Shown in pieces: positions 1-9,895 of a stretch of DNA of 64,000 nucleotides. The notes beneath the pieces are model-generated. The model had not been told where the DNA came from and made no database searches. It saw only the letters and a program-made list of their open reading frames with translations. Made by a program: the position numbers and the translations under genes. Positions within the stretch are counted from its first letter, which is position 1, and every line of letters begins with the position of its first letter. Origin of the DNA: Dyadobacter luticola (lineage in GTDB: Bacteria; Bacteroidota; Bacteroidia; Cytophagales; Spirosomataceae); NCBI RefSeq assembly GCF_005860805.1, contig NZ_VCEJ01000005.1, positions 248,001 to 312,000 on the forward strand, given 5' to 3'.

Positions 1-300
1 TACTAATGGTTTGAAAATATCAGCCATCTCTACGGAAAATTGCCCATTGCTAGCTGCCTTAAACAGCCTGTCATCAAATTTACTTGCCTCAATTAGAGTT
101 TTGCTAACCGCTTCCTCGATCGTACAAAAATCATAAAAAGGTGTAAGCAAATCATCGGCATTGTACGTAAAGAACTGATCCAAATACTCAATGTCATCCC
201 AAGAGTCGAAAATGCGATCGTATTCGTTCTGTTCATTTCCTTCATACCTGACGGCATAAAGGTGTTCGGGTACAATCTGTACTAACTCAATTAATTTCAT
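1..300 (-). CDS. Hypothetical protein, N-terminal 100 residues, runs off window
   Basis: An open frame on the minus strand starts with ATG at 298-300 and stays open to base 1, so only the first 100 codons are visible. The product begins MKLIELVQIVPEHLY and is rich in acidic and aromatic residues, with no signal peptide or membrane segment. The length and composition are like small cytosolic proteins that accompany toxin-antitoxin or HTH genes in Bacteroidota, but I do not recognise a named family and the partner gene would lie outside the window. The frame is unbroken and starts cleanly, so a real gene is likely; its function is unknown. Confidence 0.6.
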   Translation of the reverse strand, partial: MKLIELVQIVPEHLYAVRYEGNEQNEYDRIFDSWDDIEYLDQFFTYNADDLLTPFYDFCTIEEAVSKTLIEASKFDDRLFKAASNGQFSVEMADIFKPLV

Positions 301-600
301 TGTCGTGTGTGTTATTGTTTAAATAGCTTTAAAAGCTCCAAGTTCCTTTCTGCATCCGTTCACAAAGATAAGCGAAGTTCTCGAAAATCAGTTCATGGGT
401 TGATTTATTTATCTTTATGTTTTCGGGTGGTTATGAGAAAGAAAATTATTTATTAACCGTAAAGCACTCCCTACAAACCCACTATTTCACATAAAAACCG
501 CCGGATAACTCACATCAACCGGCAGATAATCGGATTGTGATTGAAACTATTTGGAGACTTAGAATTGGAAATATTTTCAACGATAAAATTTCCAATTCTT
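301..600. other. Intergenic region between divergent genes
   Basis: About 300 bp separate the minus-strand partial gene from the plus-strand lipoprotein gene. Apart from the short palindrome at 325-337 I see no conserved RNA, repeat or convincing terminator. The region presumably holds the two divergent promoters. An upstream in-frame TTG at 541 exists for the plus-strand gene but was not chosen as start. Confidence 0.4.
325..337. promoter_or_regulatory. Short palindrome upstream of the first gene
   Basis: The 13-bp sequence AGCTTTAAAAGCT is a perfect palindrome with a central A. It lies 25 bp upstream of the minus-strand ATG at 300, where an operator could sit. It is short and AT-rich, so chance occurrence is quite possible. 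Confidence 0.2.
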
Positions 601-1674
601 ATGAATGTACTTTCCAAAAGTGCCTGCTTTTTATTTGCCTTATGGGGGCTACTCGCTTGTAACAAGCCTGAAATCTTGCAGGAATCAACTCTTTCTTCTG
701 AGAATGTGAAAGATACGATTGACTTCCGCGGCGAAATAGTAGCGGTTTTGCGAAGCTTTCCAAAACGTTTTTTAAATCAATCAGCCGAAGATTTTGATGC
801 GTACTACGCTGCTCAAAACCGCGAAGCGAATGTCAGAACAAATGGGGAGGGCGACTACCTTACCGCAGAAGAAATGCTGGCTGTCCTCCAACCACTAGCG
901 AAAAAGTATCCTGACCTCAGCTGGGAAAAAGAAATTTCCGAACCCGACCTCCGCAGGATATACGCGGATTTTAAATCCATTACAACCGTCGAAGAAGTGC
1001 GTGAAAAGTCGGATTTAATTCTGGCTTTTTACAACGATATGTTCAAGCCGGAGGCAGTTGCTGCGATTATCGCTTACAAGAAAACCAGGAAGCGGGGGAG
1101 GACGGAGACAATTTTTGATCCGTTTGGAATTGTGTTTCCTTACGAAGAATCAAAAATACTAAGCGTGCCAATTTTTGCGCCGCTCTATATGATGTCTGGA
1201 GCGACGGCGAAGGAAATGGCTCAGATTTACGGAAAAGCCGAACAAGGCCGACGAGGTGATGCATTCAGGCACGGCGCTTGGAACTGTTTGGTAATGAGAA
1301 ACCTGATGATTGCAGGGGCATCGAAATCGACCTCAGTTGAATATGCTCAGAAATGTATTACGGCTCATGAACGAGAAGATCAAGCTGATGATCCCAAAAC
1401 CCTCGACGCGGCGATGGATTTATTCAACAATTTGTCGGCGCGCACTTGGATGTATAGCAGCACTTCTTGGGGTGTTGGGCCAAACAGGATTATGCCTTCT
1501 GAGTTTCATATTAGAGATCAGATGAAAACATGGGCCGACAATGCCGGTTGGATATTTAAAGATTGGTATCTACAACAAATTGTGATAGATAATCAGGGTA
1601 ATACCGGGAATTGGGGTGCCTTATATGGAGCATGTACCGGCAACTTTCAGCATCTGATGTACTACATAAATTGA
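601..1674 (+). CDS. Putative lipoprotein with DUF6973-like domain
   Basis: The product has about 357 residues. The ATG at 601 was preferred over an in-frame TTG at 541 because it puts a lipoprotein signal right at the N-terminus (MNVLSKSACFLF, then lipobox LLAC followed by N). Residues from about 220 on contain a conserved-looking His/Trp-rich stretch (GDAFRHGAWN, then TAHERED and AMDLFNN). This resembles the DUF6973 family, whose biochemical function is unknown. The Asp at +2 outer-membrane avoidance rule is not triggered, so outer-membrane anchoring is plausible. The next gene starts 7 bp downstream and also encodes a lipoprotein, suggesting co-transcription. Family assignment is from memory of motif pattern only. 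Confidence 0.65.
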   Translation: MNVLSKSACFLFALWGLLACNKPEILQESTLSSENVKDTIDFRGEIVAVLRSFPKRFLNQSAEDFDAYYAAQNREANVRTNGEGDYLTAEEMLAVLQPLAKKYPDLSWEKEISEPDLRRIYADFKSITTVEEVREKSDLILAFYNDMFKPEAVAAIIAYKKTRKRGRTETIFDPFGIVFPYEESKILSVPIFAPLYMMSGATAKEMAQIYGKAEQGRRGDAFRHGAWNCLVMRNLMIAGASKSTSVEYAQKCITAHEREDQADDPKTLDAAMDLFNNLSARTWMYSSTSWGVGPNRIMPSEFHIRDQMKTWADNAGWIFKDWYLQQIVIDNQGNTGNWGALYGACTGNFQHLMYYIN

Positions 1675-1681
1675 TCAAATA

Positions 1682-2116
1682 ATGATACGCGCATTGCTCG
1701 TAATACTGGTACTATCCTTAACCTCCTGCATCAAATTACCACCGGAATTCTGGGATGAAGATATGACTTATGTCATGTTCACAACCGTCGCTCAGGAAGC
1801 CGACACCTATAAAGAAATTCGATATTATGCGAAGGAATTTAGAGGAGACAGTCTGGTAGTTGTCGATTCGGTTTCTTGCAAAGCTTCCGACCAGCGTGGC
1901 CAAAATGAAGTTTTCCCCAAGGGAGAAGGATGTTTGATCGGTATGCGAACAAGCAAGATATCCATAATCGATCACGGATTGTATGAAGTGGTAGCAGTAA
2001 AAAAAGACAATTCAATAGTAAAAAAGGAGTTTGGAAACATTATTTATGGAATACCACACAGATACTATAAAGCGTACCTCACCTCCGGCGGCATCATCGT
2101 CGAGTGGCTCTATTAA
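1682..2116 (+). CDS. Small hypothetical lipoprotein
   Basis: The product has 144 residues with a short hydrophobic signal and lipobox LTSC followed by IK, so the mature lipoprotein would begin near Cys16. The rest is a soluble domain with no motif I recognise; two later Cys residues could form a disulfide in the periplasm. The start ATG lies 7 bp after the stop of the preceding lipoprotein gene, so the two are probably one transcription unit. Function unknown. Confidence 0.6.
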   Translation: MIRALLVILVLSLTSCIKLPPEFWDEDMTYVMFTTVAQEADTYKEIRYYAKEFRGDSLVVVDSVSCKASDQRGQNEVFPKGEGCLIGMRTSKISIIDHGLYEVVAVKKDNSIVKKEFGNIIYGIPHRYYKAYLTSGGIIVEWLY

Positions 2117-2238
2117 CCGCAAACATTGTCTGCAACAACCCTCACATTGTCTGATTTGCACCCTTGCGCAGTTTTAACAACTCACTAGCTTTGAGAGAAA
2201 CTTCCGTCCTCGAAAGTTTCTCTCTATCAAGCTGATTT

Positions 2239-3426
2239 ATGAAAATGAAACCTGCCGAGTTTATTGCGCTGTCGGCTTGCACAATGATGCTGACTGCCCT
2301 CGGAATTGACATTATGTTGCCGGCTTTTGGCGAGTTGCGGAGGCATTTCGGTCTCAGTGAAGGTTCTACCGCCACTGCGCAGATTATCTCGTTTTTCTTT
2401 ATGGGACAAATCGCGCAACTTATTTTCGGCGCACTTTCCGACCGTTTCGGCAGGCTGGCGATTCTGCGTTTCGGGTTTCCGCTCTACATTATTGGCGGCG
2501 TACTTGCGGCATTTAGTCCGACATTCGAATTAATGCTGGCAGCGCGCTTCGCGGCCGGGGTAGGTGCTTCCGCGGTTTTCATGACAACCATAGCCGGCGT
2601 CCGCGACCGTTTTGTCGGCGATGAAATGGCGCGCATCATGTCACTGGTTTTTACCATTTTTCTTCTTACACCAGTTTCTGCGCCATTTCTGGGGTTGGCA
2701 ATTATGTCTGTCTCGACCTGGCAGATGGTGTTTCTCACGCCGCCACTTTTCGCTGTTTTTGTTTTCATCTGGTCGCTCCGGCTGGAAGAATCATTGCCGC
2801 CTGAAAAACGTAACCCGCTCAATTTGGGCAGTATTGGCCGATCTTTCAAAGCTGTCCTGAGCAATTTCACTTTTCTTCGCTACACGGCGGTCGCCACATT
2901 ACTTTTTACGGGATTGAGTTCCTGGGTAGCCAGTTCTGAGCACATTGTCGGGGTTATTTATGGCAAACCAGCGCTTTTTGCCATTATTTTCGCCAGCATC
3001 GGAGCCTTAATGTCACTTTGCTCATTCATGAATTCCAGACTTTCGGCCTGGCTTGGTGCCCGGCGAAGCATCCGGTCGCTGCTCATTATTTACACATTCA
3101 TCGCAGGTTTGTTGATGATTTTTACCTTGATAACCAGCGACCCGCCCAGCATGCCCCTATTTTTTATTGGTATCGCCTTATTAATGTCACTTAACCTGGC
3201 GATCGAGCCCAATAGCAGCGCCCTGGCCCTCGAACCCATGGGTGATATGGCTGGTATGGCTTCGGCAATTTACGGGACGCTGTTCTTTTCCATCGGCTCT
3301 TCACTTGGTGCTGGCATTAGTTCGATGATGGAAAAAGGCGTTTCTCCGCTGGTAATGAGCTTTTTTGTGTTTGGATTAGTTAGTCTCATCTTGGTTTGGC
3401 GGGATACCCGAACAGTTTGGAAATAG
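2239..3426 (+). CDS. MFS transporter, Bcr/CflA-type multidrug exporter
   Basis: The product has 395 residues, the normal length for a 12-helix major facilitator. The first helices carry IDIMLPAF, and the helix 2-3 loop carries the MFS signature GALSDRFGR near residues 63-71. The DIMLPAF opening and overall pattern match the Bcr/CflA subfamily of proton-driven drug exporters in the inner membrane. The substrate cannot be read from sequence. The gene stands alone, 122 bp after the lipoprotein pair and 62 bp before a large permease gene. Confidence 0.85.
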   Translation: MKMKPAEFIALSACTMMLTALGIDIMLPAFGELRRHFGLSEGSTATAQIISFFFMGQIAQLIFGALSDRFGRLAILRFGFPLYIIGGVLAAFSPTFELMLAARFAAGVGASAVFMTTIAGVRDRFVGDEMARIMSLVFTIFLLTPVSAPFLGLAIMSVSTWQMVFLTPPLFAVFVFIWSLRLEESLPPEKRNPLNLGSIGRSFKAVLSNFTFLRYTAVATLLFTGLSSWVASSEHIVGVIYGKPALFAIIFASIGALMSLCSFMNSRLSAWLGARRSIRSLLIIYTFIAGLLMIFTLITSDPPSMPLFFIGIALLMSLNLAIEPNSSALALEPMGDMAGMASAIYGTLFFSIGSSLGAGISSMMEKGVSPLVMSFFVFGLVSLILVWRDTRTVWK

Positions 3427-3488
3427 AGTTTGCCACACAAGTCCTTCGCCGCAAGTAATACAGAGTACTACTACTAAACCTTGGGCTC

Positions 3489-5843
3489 ATGATTTTCAAT
3501 TACTTAAAAATGGCGTTGCGCAACCTGCGCTCCGGTGGATGGTATTCGGCGCTGAATGTGGGCGGACTTTCGATCGTGCTGGCGGTGAGTTTGCTCTTGT
3601 TTTGGTGGGTCAAAGACGAGCTGAGTTTTGATGCCTTACACCAGGATAGTGATCGGATTTTTCTCATTAACGCGCACTTTGGCACAGGTGAGGATGAAAA
3701 TACCTTCACTTCTACGCCTTCACCTGCCAGTATCGCGGCCCGGCAGATCCCGGAAGTGGAAGTGGCGACCAGGATTGGGCATTACTCCGCCAGTATCTTC
3801 AAGGCAGGTGACAAAACATTCACTGAGAAGGGCAATGTGGCATTTGCCGACACCAATTTTCTTAAAGTTTTCAGCGGCTTCAAAATTGTGGCCGGTAATT
3901 TACAAAAGCCATTTTCCGGGCCGAATGCGGTGATAATCAGTGAAAAGCTGGCGAAAAAGTTCTTTAGAACAACCGACGTCGTGGGCAAGGTGATCCGCAA
4001 TGTGGAGACCAAGACCAACTTTACGATCAGCGCCGTGATAGAAGATGCGCCGGACAATTCTTCCCTGCGTAATGATCTGTACCTCAATATGTATATCCGG
4101 AAAACAATGGATGAAGCGGCTGGTGGTGTGCGTTTGATGGACGAAAATTGGGATGATTTCGGCGTGGAAACTTATGCCAAATTAAGGGAGAATGCCAAAC
4201 CTGCGACGGTTAACAAGAAGCTGACCGCCGCCCACGCTGCTGCTGTCGCACAAAAAATCCAATCCGATTATCGATTGCAATTATTAACTGACGCACATTT
4301 GAATCCCATGGAAGGCGGCGATTCGGCCGCCCAGCAGGTGAAAATCCTGGGAATCGTAGCAGTGCTGCTGCTGAGCATTGGTTGCATTAATTATGTGAAT
4401 CTTACAACAGCCCGGGCTACGCGCCGCTTGAAGGAAATCGGTGTACGGAAAGTTGTGGGTGCTGGCTCGGTGCAGCTGATCGGGCAGTTGCTCGTGGAAT
4501 CACTGCTCACGCTGAGCCTGTCGCTGATTTTGGCTGTCGGTTTGTTACAGACCTTGCTGCCATTTTATTCCAACATTACTGGAAAATCGGGCCATTTTTC
4601 TCTGACGGACCCGGCTGCGTGGCAGGTTTTGCTCGGCACATTGTTGTTCTGCTTTTTTTTGGCGGGCATTTATCCGGCTATCATGGTTTCCAGATTCAAT
4701 CCGATCCAGGCGCTGCGCGGTCGCTCGGGGCAGATAGGCGCGGCGGGTCTTCGGAAATCGCTGGTAGTTGTCCAGTTTACATTGGCTACCATATTGATCG
4801 TCGGTACGTTTGTGATAGGCAGTCAGTTACGGTTTATCCGCGAGCGGGATGCCGGTTTCAACCGCGATCACGTTTTTACTTTCGAAGGCGGCCGGTTTAC
4901 GCAGCAATTCAAGCAGGCTTTGGCGGGGCAATCAAGCATTTTGCACATCAGTACATCTACCGACACGCCAGTGAATGTGCAGACGGGCACAGCGTCTTGT
5001 GACTGGGATGGCAAACCGAAAGATCGGACGGTGATTCTGGCGCAGCTGGGTGTGGACAAAGATTTTATTCCCAGTTTCGACATTAAGCTGACCGCGGGAA
5101 GGAATTTTTATGGCGACGCATCGGATTCAACGCATTTTATTTTAAATGAAACAGCTGTAAAACAGACCGGCATCAAAGATCCTATCGGCAAACGTTTTAA
5201 GTTTTATGAGCACGAGGGTACCATTATCGGGGTGGTGAAAGATTTCAATATGATGTCGGTGCGGGAGGCGATGTGGCCGCTCGTGATGTTCAACAACCCC
5301 GGCGCCAGCCACATTGTGAATGTTCAAACTACCGGCAAGCTCGCCCCGGCTGCATTGGCTGCCACCCAGAAAATCTGGAAACAGTACTATCCCGAATATC
5401 CTTTTGAATACACATTTATGGATGCGGCTTACGACCAGTTATACAAGTCGGAGCAGCAAACCGGCCAGTTATTCAACTTTTTTGCAGGCGTGGCTATTCT
5501 TGTCTCCTGCTTTGGCTTGCTGGGTCTGGCGTCTTTTATCACCGAGCAGCGCACAAAGGAAATCGGGATCCGCAAAGTGCTGGGCGCTACGATCGTCACC
5601 ATTACCACGCTGCTTTCCAAAGATTTTGTCAAACTCGTCCTGATCGCGATCGTCGTGGCGACGCCCGTCTCCTGGTTTTTAATGCATCAATGGTTAAAGG
5701 ATTTTGCTTACCAGGTCGAGATCAAATGGTGGCTTTTCGCACTGGCTGGTGCTTTGGCGATGATTACTGCATTACTCACAGTGAGTTTCCAGAGTATCAA
5801 AGTCGCGTCGGTGAATCCTACGAAGGCGATGAAGTCGGAGTAA
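3489..5843 (+). CDS. ABC transporter permease, MacB/FtsX type, two FtsX modules
   Basis: The product has 784 residues with one helix near 20-40, a periplasmic MacB-PCD-like domain, a three-helix FtsX module around residues 285-400, then a second helix, a second periplasmic domain and a final FtsX module from about 665. Each module has the characteristic coupling segment, KEIGVRK near 318 and KEIGIRK near 696. In this family the permease works with a separate LolD/MacB-like ATPase to perform mechanotransmission or lipoprotein/peptide export. No ATPase or membrane-fusion protein is seen nearby, which is common for these Bacteroidota paralogues. A paralogue lies at 7494. The exported substrate is unknown. 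Confidence 0.88.
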   Translation: MIFNYLKMALRNLRSGGWYSALNVGGLSIVLAVSLLLFWWVKDELSFDALHQDSDRIFLINAHFGTGEDENTFTSTPSPASIAARQIPEVEVATRIGHYSASIFKAGDKTFTEKGNVAFADTNFLKVFSGFKIVAGNLQKPFSGPNAVIISEKLAKKFFRTTDVVGKVIRNVETKTNFTISAVIEDAPDNSSLRNDLYLNMYIRKTMDEAAGGVRLMDENWDDFGVETYAKLRENAKPATVNKKLTAAHAAAVAQKIQSDYRLQLLTDAHLNPMEGGDSAAQQVKILGIVAVLLLSIGCINYVNLTTARATRRLKEIGVRKVVGAGSVQLIGQLLVESLLTLSLSLILAVGLLQTLLPFYSNITGKSGHFSLTDPAAWQVLLGTLLFCFFLAGIYPAIMVSRFNPIQALRGRSGQIGAAGLRKSLVVVQFTLATILIVGTFVIGSQLRFIRERDAGFNRDHVFTFEGGRFTQQFKQALAGQSSILHISTSTDTPVNVQTGTASCDWDGKPKDRTVILAQLGVDKDFIPSFDIKLTAGRNFYGDASDSTHFILNETAVKQTGIKDPIGKRFKFYEHEGTIIGVVKDFNMMSVREAMWPLVMFNNPGASHIVNVQTTGKLAPAALAATQKIWKQYYPEYPFEYTFMDAAYDQLYKSEQQTGQLFNFFAGVAILVSCFGLLGLASFITEQRTKEIGIRKVLGATIVTITTLLSKDFVKLVLIAIVVATPVSWFLMHQWLKDFAYQVEIKWWLFALAGALAMITALLTVSFQSIKVASVNPTKAMKSE

Positions 5844-5966
5844 AAAAATGATCATCGCAACTGGATCCGGTACAATTTCATCTTGAACCAAACTTGAAAA
5901 GCATTTGAAAATGCCTTAACCGGCCCAGATCGCATTTTTGCCAAAAACAAAACGCGCAAAAGTGCC

Positions 5967-7391
5967 ATGAAAAAACTATTTCAAATCCTGTTCATCCTTA
6001 TTTCAATTCAATGCTTTGGTCAAAAGAAAAAGGAAATTTCTTCTGCCAAAAAAACAGATTACTCAATTTCTCTTACGCCTGAAAAATGGACATTCCAGGA
6101 AGGTAAGGTCACATTTGAAGACTATAAGGGCGTGAAAGCGATGAAGCTGGCGCCACGATCGGGGCAGGTGGTTTTGAAGGATGTGGTTTTCAAAGACGGC
6201 ACCATCGAGTATGACATGGAGCCGGTGCTTCCCGAATTTGCCTTGTCGGTTTATTTTCACCGGAAGGATGAGAAGGAGCAGGAGATTGTGTATTTGCGGG
6301 CCGGCAAGATGGGTAACCGGCTGGCGAGCGAGGGGATTCAATATACGCCGTATTTTGATGGTGTAAACATGTGGGATATGTACCCTGAATATCAGGCGCC
6401 TGCGATGGCGAAAGCGGGTGAATGGAACCACATAAAACTGGTGATGGCGGGCGCCAGGTTGCAGGTATTTTTAAACCGCGCGGCCAAGCCTGTGCTGGAC
6501 ATTCCGAAACTCGAAGGTGTCGAAACGCAGGGAAGCATTGCTTTTGAAGGCTCTTCCTACATTGCCAATGTGCAGGTCAAAGCTAATGAAACAGAGGGAC
6601 TTAGTCCGCTGGAATTACCGGATCTTACTGATAATGATGGAACATTTCTTCGCAAATGGGCAGTTACCGCTCCGCAAGACTTGCCGGAAGGCAGCGAATT
6701 ATTTACCAAAAACCTGCCTCAGGCTTCTGCGTTTACGGATACGATCACAGCCGAGCGGCGCGGGCTCGTCAACCTGACCCGGAGATTTGGGGCGAGCAAG
6801 ACGCGGCGGGTGGTGTGGCTGAGGACTAAAATTACTGCAAAAGAAGCAGTTAAGATGAATCTGCATCTGGGCCTGAGCGACGAGATCTGGGTATTTCTGA
6901 ACAATCAGATGGCATTTACCGATAAAAATCTTTTCGCGCAAGCCATGCGGAAATACCCGGAAGGACGCATTTCCATTAATAATGCTACCGCGCCGCTCAA
7001 TCTAAAAGCCGGAGAAAATGACTTGCTGATCGGCGTCGCGAACGATTTTTACGGCTGGGGGATTATGGCCCGGCTGGAATCCGTGGATAACATTACCGCT
7101 ACGGATGAAATTGGCAGCATTATTACTTTGGCGAAGGAAATCGGCAACCTGGACGTGAGCCGGTATGAAGGTAATTACAGCAGTCAGAAAGTGAATGTTA
7201 AGCTGAATTTTATCAAAAAAGAGAAGCTTTTGTTTGTCCAGATCAACGCGCAGGAACCGTCACCACTTCAAGCGCTGGGCGGCGATAAGTTTGCTTTCCC
7301 GACGGCTAATGCAGTTTTCGAATTTCTGCCGGATACGAAGAAAATGCTCCTGCGGCAAGGTTCCGAGATGGAGGAGTTCGTAAAAGACTGA
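5967..7391 (+). CDS. Secreted protein with lectin-like N-terminal domain and DUF3471-like C-terminus
   Basis: The product has 474 residues. Residues 1-18 form a signal peptide ending CFG-Q. About residues 30-200 look like a concanavalin/LamG-type jelly roll (repeated beta strands, HRKDE and WNHIKLVMAG segments), residues 230-380 like a galactose-binding-type beta domain, and residues 400-474 like the small DUF3471 domain (YEGNY, then GGDKF and EFLPD). These assignments are by pattern only. It lies between two ABC permease genes on the same strand, so it may be co-regulated with them, but no functional link is evident. A strong hairpin follows. Confidence 0.6.
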   Translation: MKKLFQILFILISIQCFGQKKKEISSAKKTDYSISLTPEKWTFQEGKVTFEDYKGVKAMKLAPRSGQVVLKDVVFKDGTIEYDMEPVLPEFALSVYFHRKDEKEQEIVYLRAGKMGNRLASEGIQYTPYFDGVNMWDMYPEYQAPAMAKAGEWNHIKLVMAGARLQVFLNRAAKPVLDIPKLEGVETQGSIAFEGSSYIANVQVKANETEGLSPLELPDLTDNDGTFLRKWAVTAPQDLPEGSELFTKNLPQASAFTDTITAERRGLVNLTRRFGASKTRRVVWLRTKITAKEAVKMNLHLGLSDEIWVFLNNQMAFTDKNLFAQAMRKYPEGRISINNATAPLNLKAGENDLLIGVANDFYGWGIMARLESVDNITATDEIGSIITLAKEIGNLDVSRYEGNYSSQKVNVKLNFIKKEKLLFVQINAQEPSPLQALGGDKFAFPTANAVFEFLPDTKKMLLRQGSEMEEFVKD

Positions 7392-7411
7392 TTTGGGTGT
7401 TAAATCATGTT

Positions 7412-7461
7412 AAAATTAGCCTGTTACCGTATCCGGCACGCGATACGAGCAGGCTAATTTT
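7412..7461 (+). terminator. Hairpin terminator after the secreted lectin-like gene
   Basis: Perfect 12-bp arms AAAATTAGCCTG at 7412-7423 and CAGGCTAATTTT at 7450-7461 enclose a second inner pairing (CGTATC with GATACG). A T-rich stretch follows. It sits 20 bp after the stop at 7391 and 32 bp before the next start. Confidence 0.75.
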
Positions 7462-7493
7462 TATTTTAGCAAACCAAATAAAGTCCGCATGCG

Positions 7494-9893
7494 ATGCTGA
7501 AAAACTACCTGCTTATTGCCGCCAGAAACCTGAAAATCAGTCCGACTTACACGCTTCTCAACATTGCGGGTCTGGCGCTCGGCATGGCAGGGGCAACATT
7601 GATTTTTTTCTTCTTAAACCATCACCTGGCGACGGACAGGCACCAGCCGAATGCCGACAGGCTGTACCGGGTTGTGCTGGATCTGCATCTGGATGAGGGA
7701 ATCGTGCACGAATCAGGTTCAGCATTTGCGCTTTCCTCGGTGCTCGGACGAGATTATGCTGGTGTGGAAAAAGCCGGTTTTGTCCGCAAAATCCCGATGG
7801 TGACTTTTTCGGCTGGTTCGGGACAGGCCACGAAGCGGTTTATGGAGAAGGATAATGTGGCTTATGCGGATCAGGGCTATATGCAATTGTTTGATTTTAA
7901 ATGGCTCGGCCACAATGCTGTAAAAAGTTTGCAGGAACCGTTTACAGTGATTCTCAGTCAGAAACTCGCTCGGAAATATTTTGGAACAGAAGATGTTACC
8001 GGCAAAATTCTGCGCCTCGACAATGCACACGACCTCAAAATAACAGGCATTATCGCTGATTCCGAGCATCCCAGTGACTTCCAATTCGACGCCTACATTT
8101 CGCTCCCGACATTAAAAACCATTGAACCGAGCAACTGGATCAGCGATTATGGGTGGATCAGCAGTCGCAATTATACATTCGTCAGACTTGCGTCCGGTGC
8201 GCACGCTGCCCGCATCGAACAGCTCATCACGAAAAACGGGAAAACCTACTACGGCGATAATGCACCTTATTTCCGCCATCATTTGCAGCCGCTGGCCGAC
8301 ATTCATTTTAATGAAAATTACGATGGCAAAATCCGTAAATCGATCCTCTGGATTTTGGGCGGCGTCGGCGGGTTTCTGATCCTGGTGGCCAGCATTAATT
8401 TTATCAACATGGCCACTGCCCGGGCGGTCAGGCGGGCAAAAGAAATCGGCGTCCGCAAAGCACTGGGCGGTACCCGGCAGCAGCTTTTCTGGCAATTTAC
8501 CTGCGAAACTGCACTGGTGACGGTCCTCGCCGCATGGACTTCCAATTTGATTATCATTCCGCTCTTAACGCCTCTCAACAACTGGACGCACACGCAGGCA
8601 TTTCAGTTTTCAGGTTTGTTTAGTTTAAAAATTGCGGTTTTCGCGCTCGTAATCTGGGTGACAATCATACTACTTGCCGGCTTTTATCCGGCAGTGATCC
8701 TTTCGGGTTTTAATCCGGTAGCTGCATTGAAAAGTAAACTCGGACCACGGCAGGTCGGCGGTATCGGTCTGAGGCGCTCGCTGGTGGTTGTGCAGCTGGC
8801 GATTGCGCAAATTATGATCATTGGCGCGATGGTGATGATGTTGCAGATCCGGTTTTTTCGGAAAGCCGATCTGGGTTTTGATCATAAAGGAGTGATTAAA
8901 ATCACATTGGCGAAACCGGGTCAGGTACCTGTCAACCGGCAGTCGCTCCGGAACGATTTGCTGCAATATCCGGCCGTGAAATCCGTGACCTGGGAGCACG
9001 ACGCACCGACTTCGGACATGGGTTTTGGTGGTTCGGTGCGTTTTGATAACCGTACCGAGTGGGAGAAATTTGTGATTAAAAACCGGTACGGAGATGCCGA
9101 TTATATCAAAACTTACCAGATGCCGCTACTTGCCGGCCGCAGCTTTTCAGACCGTGATTCGGTTCCTGAATTTGTTGTGAATGAAGAATTTATGAAAAAG
9201 CTGGGCATCCGGGACCCCGAGAAAATGATCGGAAAAATGATGGAAGATGGCGCTTCGGGTTTTCAGGGACGGATTGTTGGCGTGGTCAAAAGTTTTCACC
9301 TGAAATCTTTGCAGGAGGGAATCGAGCCCTGCGTCATTTACGCGCGGCCCGATCAGTACCGGGAGGTGGCGGTGCGGCTCGATATGTCCAACTTTTGGCA
9401 GACGCTGGCCCGCATACGCCGCACGTGGGAGGCACATTACCCCGGTGAAGTTTTCAACTGGGAGTTTGCGGACGAAAAAATTGCATCCTTTTATGACCGG
9501 GAAGAGCAGCTCACCAACCTGATCCGCCTCTTCGCCTGGGTGGCAATTGTCATTTGCTGCCTTGGGCTGTATGGAATGGTATCGTTTATGGTGACGGAAA
9601 AAACCAAGGAAATCGGCGTAAGGAAAGTGCTTGGAGCTGGCGTGGACAACATTCTGGCACTTTTTGGGAAAGAGTTTCTGGTCCTGATCGTGGTGGCATT
9701 TGCGATAGCAAGTCCGCTGGCGTGGCTCATCATGAATAAGTGGCTCAGTCATTTTGCTTATCGCATCGATTTTCACTGGTGGCTTATCGCGTCGGGCGGG
9801 CTACTCATTTTACCGATCACGGCGTTTACGATTGGTTTTAGGGTAGTGAAAGCGGCGCGGATGAATCCGGTGAAAAGTTTGGCGAGTGAGTGA
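7494..9893 (+). CDS. ABC transporter permease, MacB/FtsX type
   Basis: The product has 799 residues and the same architecture as the permease at 3489: a first helix near 20-40, a MacB-PCD-like periplasmic domain, an FtsX module near 290-410 with KEIGVRK, a second half with its own periplasmic domain, and a final FtsX module with KEIGVRK near 705. Sequence divergence from the 3489 product is large, so the pair is an old duplication. It needs an ATPase encoded elsewhere. Its stop lies two bases from the stop of the convergent OmpA-like gene. Confidence 0.88.
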   Translation: MLKNYLLIAARNLKISPTYTLLNIAGLALGMAGATLIFFFLNHHLATDRHQPNADRLYRVVLDLHLDEGIVHESGSAFALSSVLGRDYAGVEKAGFVRKIPMVTFSAGSGQATKRFMEKDNVAYADQGYMQLFDFKWLGHNAVKSLQEPFTVILSQKLARKYFGTEDVTGKILRLDNAHDLKITGIIADSEHPSDFQFDAYISLPTLKTIEPSNWISDYGWISSRNYTFVRLASGAHAARIEQLITKNGKTYYGDNAPYFRHHLQPLADIHFNENYDGKIRKSILWILGGVGGFLILVASINFINMATARAVRRAKEIGVRKALGGTRQQLFWQFTCETALVTVLAAWTSNLIIIPLLTPLNNWTHTQAFQFSGLFSLKIAVFALVIWVTIILLAGFYPAVILSGFNPVAALKSKLGPRQVGGIGLRRSLVVVQLAIAQIMIIGAMVMMLQIRFFRKADLGFDHKGVIKITLAKPGQVPVNRQSLRNDLLQYPAVKSVTWEHDAPTSDMGFGGSVRFDNRTEWEKFVIKNRYGDADYIKTYQMPLLAGRSFSDRDSVPEFVVNEEFMKKLGIRDPEKMIGKMMEDGASGFQGRIVGVVKSFHLKSLQEGIEPCVIYARPDQYREVAVRLDMSNFWQTLARIRRTWEAHYPGEVFNWEFADEKIASFYDREEQLTNLIRLFAWVAIVICCLGLYGMVSFMVTEKTKEIGVRKVLGAGVDNILALFGKEFLVLIVVAFAIASPLAWLIMNKWLSHFAYRIDFHWWLIASGGLLILPITAFTIGFRVVKAARMNPVKSLASE

Positions 9894-9895
9894 TT

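Noticed and set aside
541..600. Upstream TTG start for the first lipoprotein
   Set aside because: It would place about 20 non-signal residues before the lipoprotein signal; ATG at 601 fits better.
2121..2157. Direct repeat ACATTGTCTG downstream of the second lipoprotein gene
   Set aside because: Only two short copies within an intergenic spacer and no flanking element structure.
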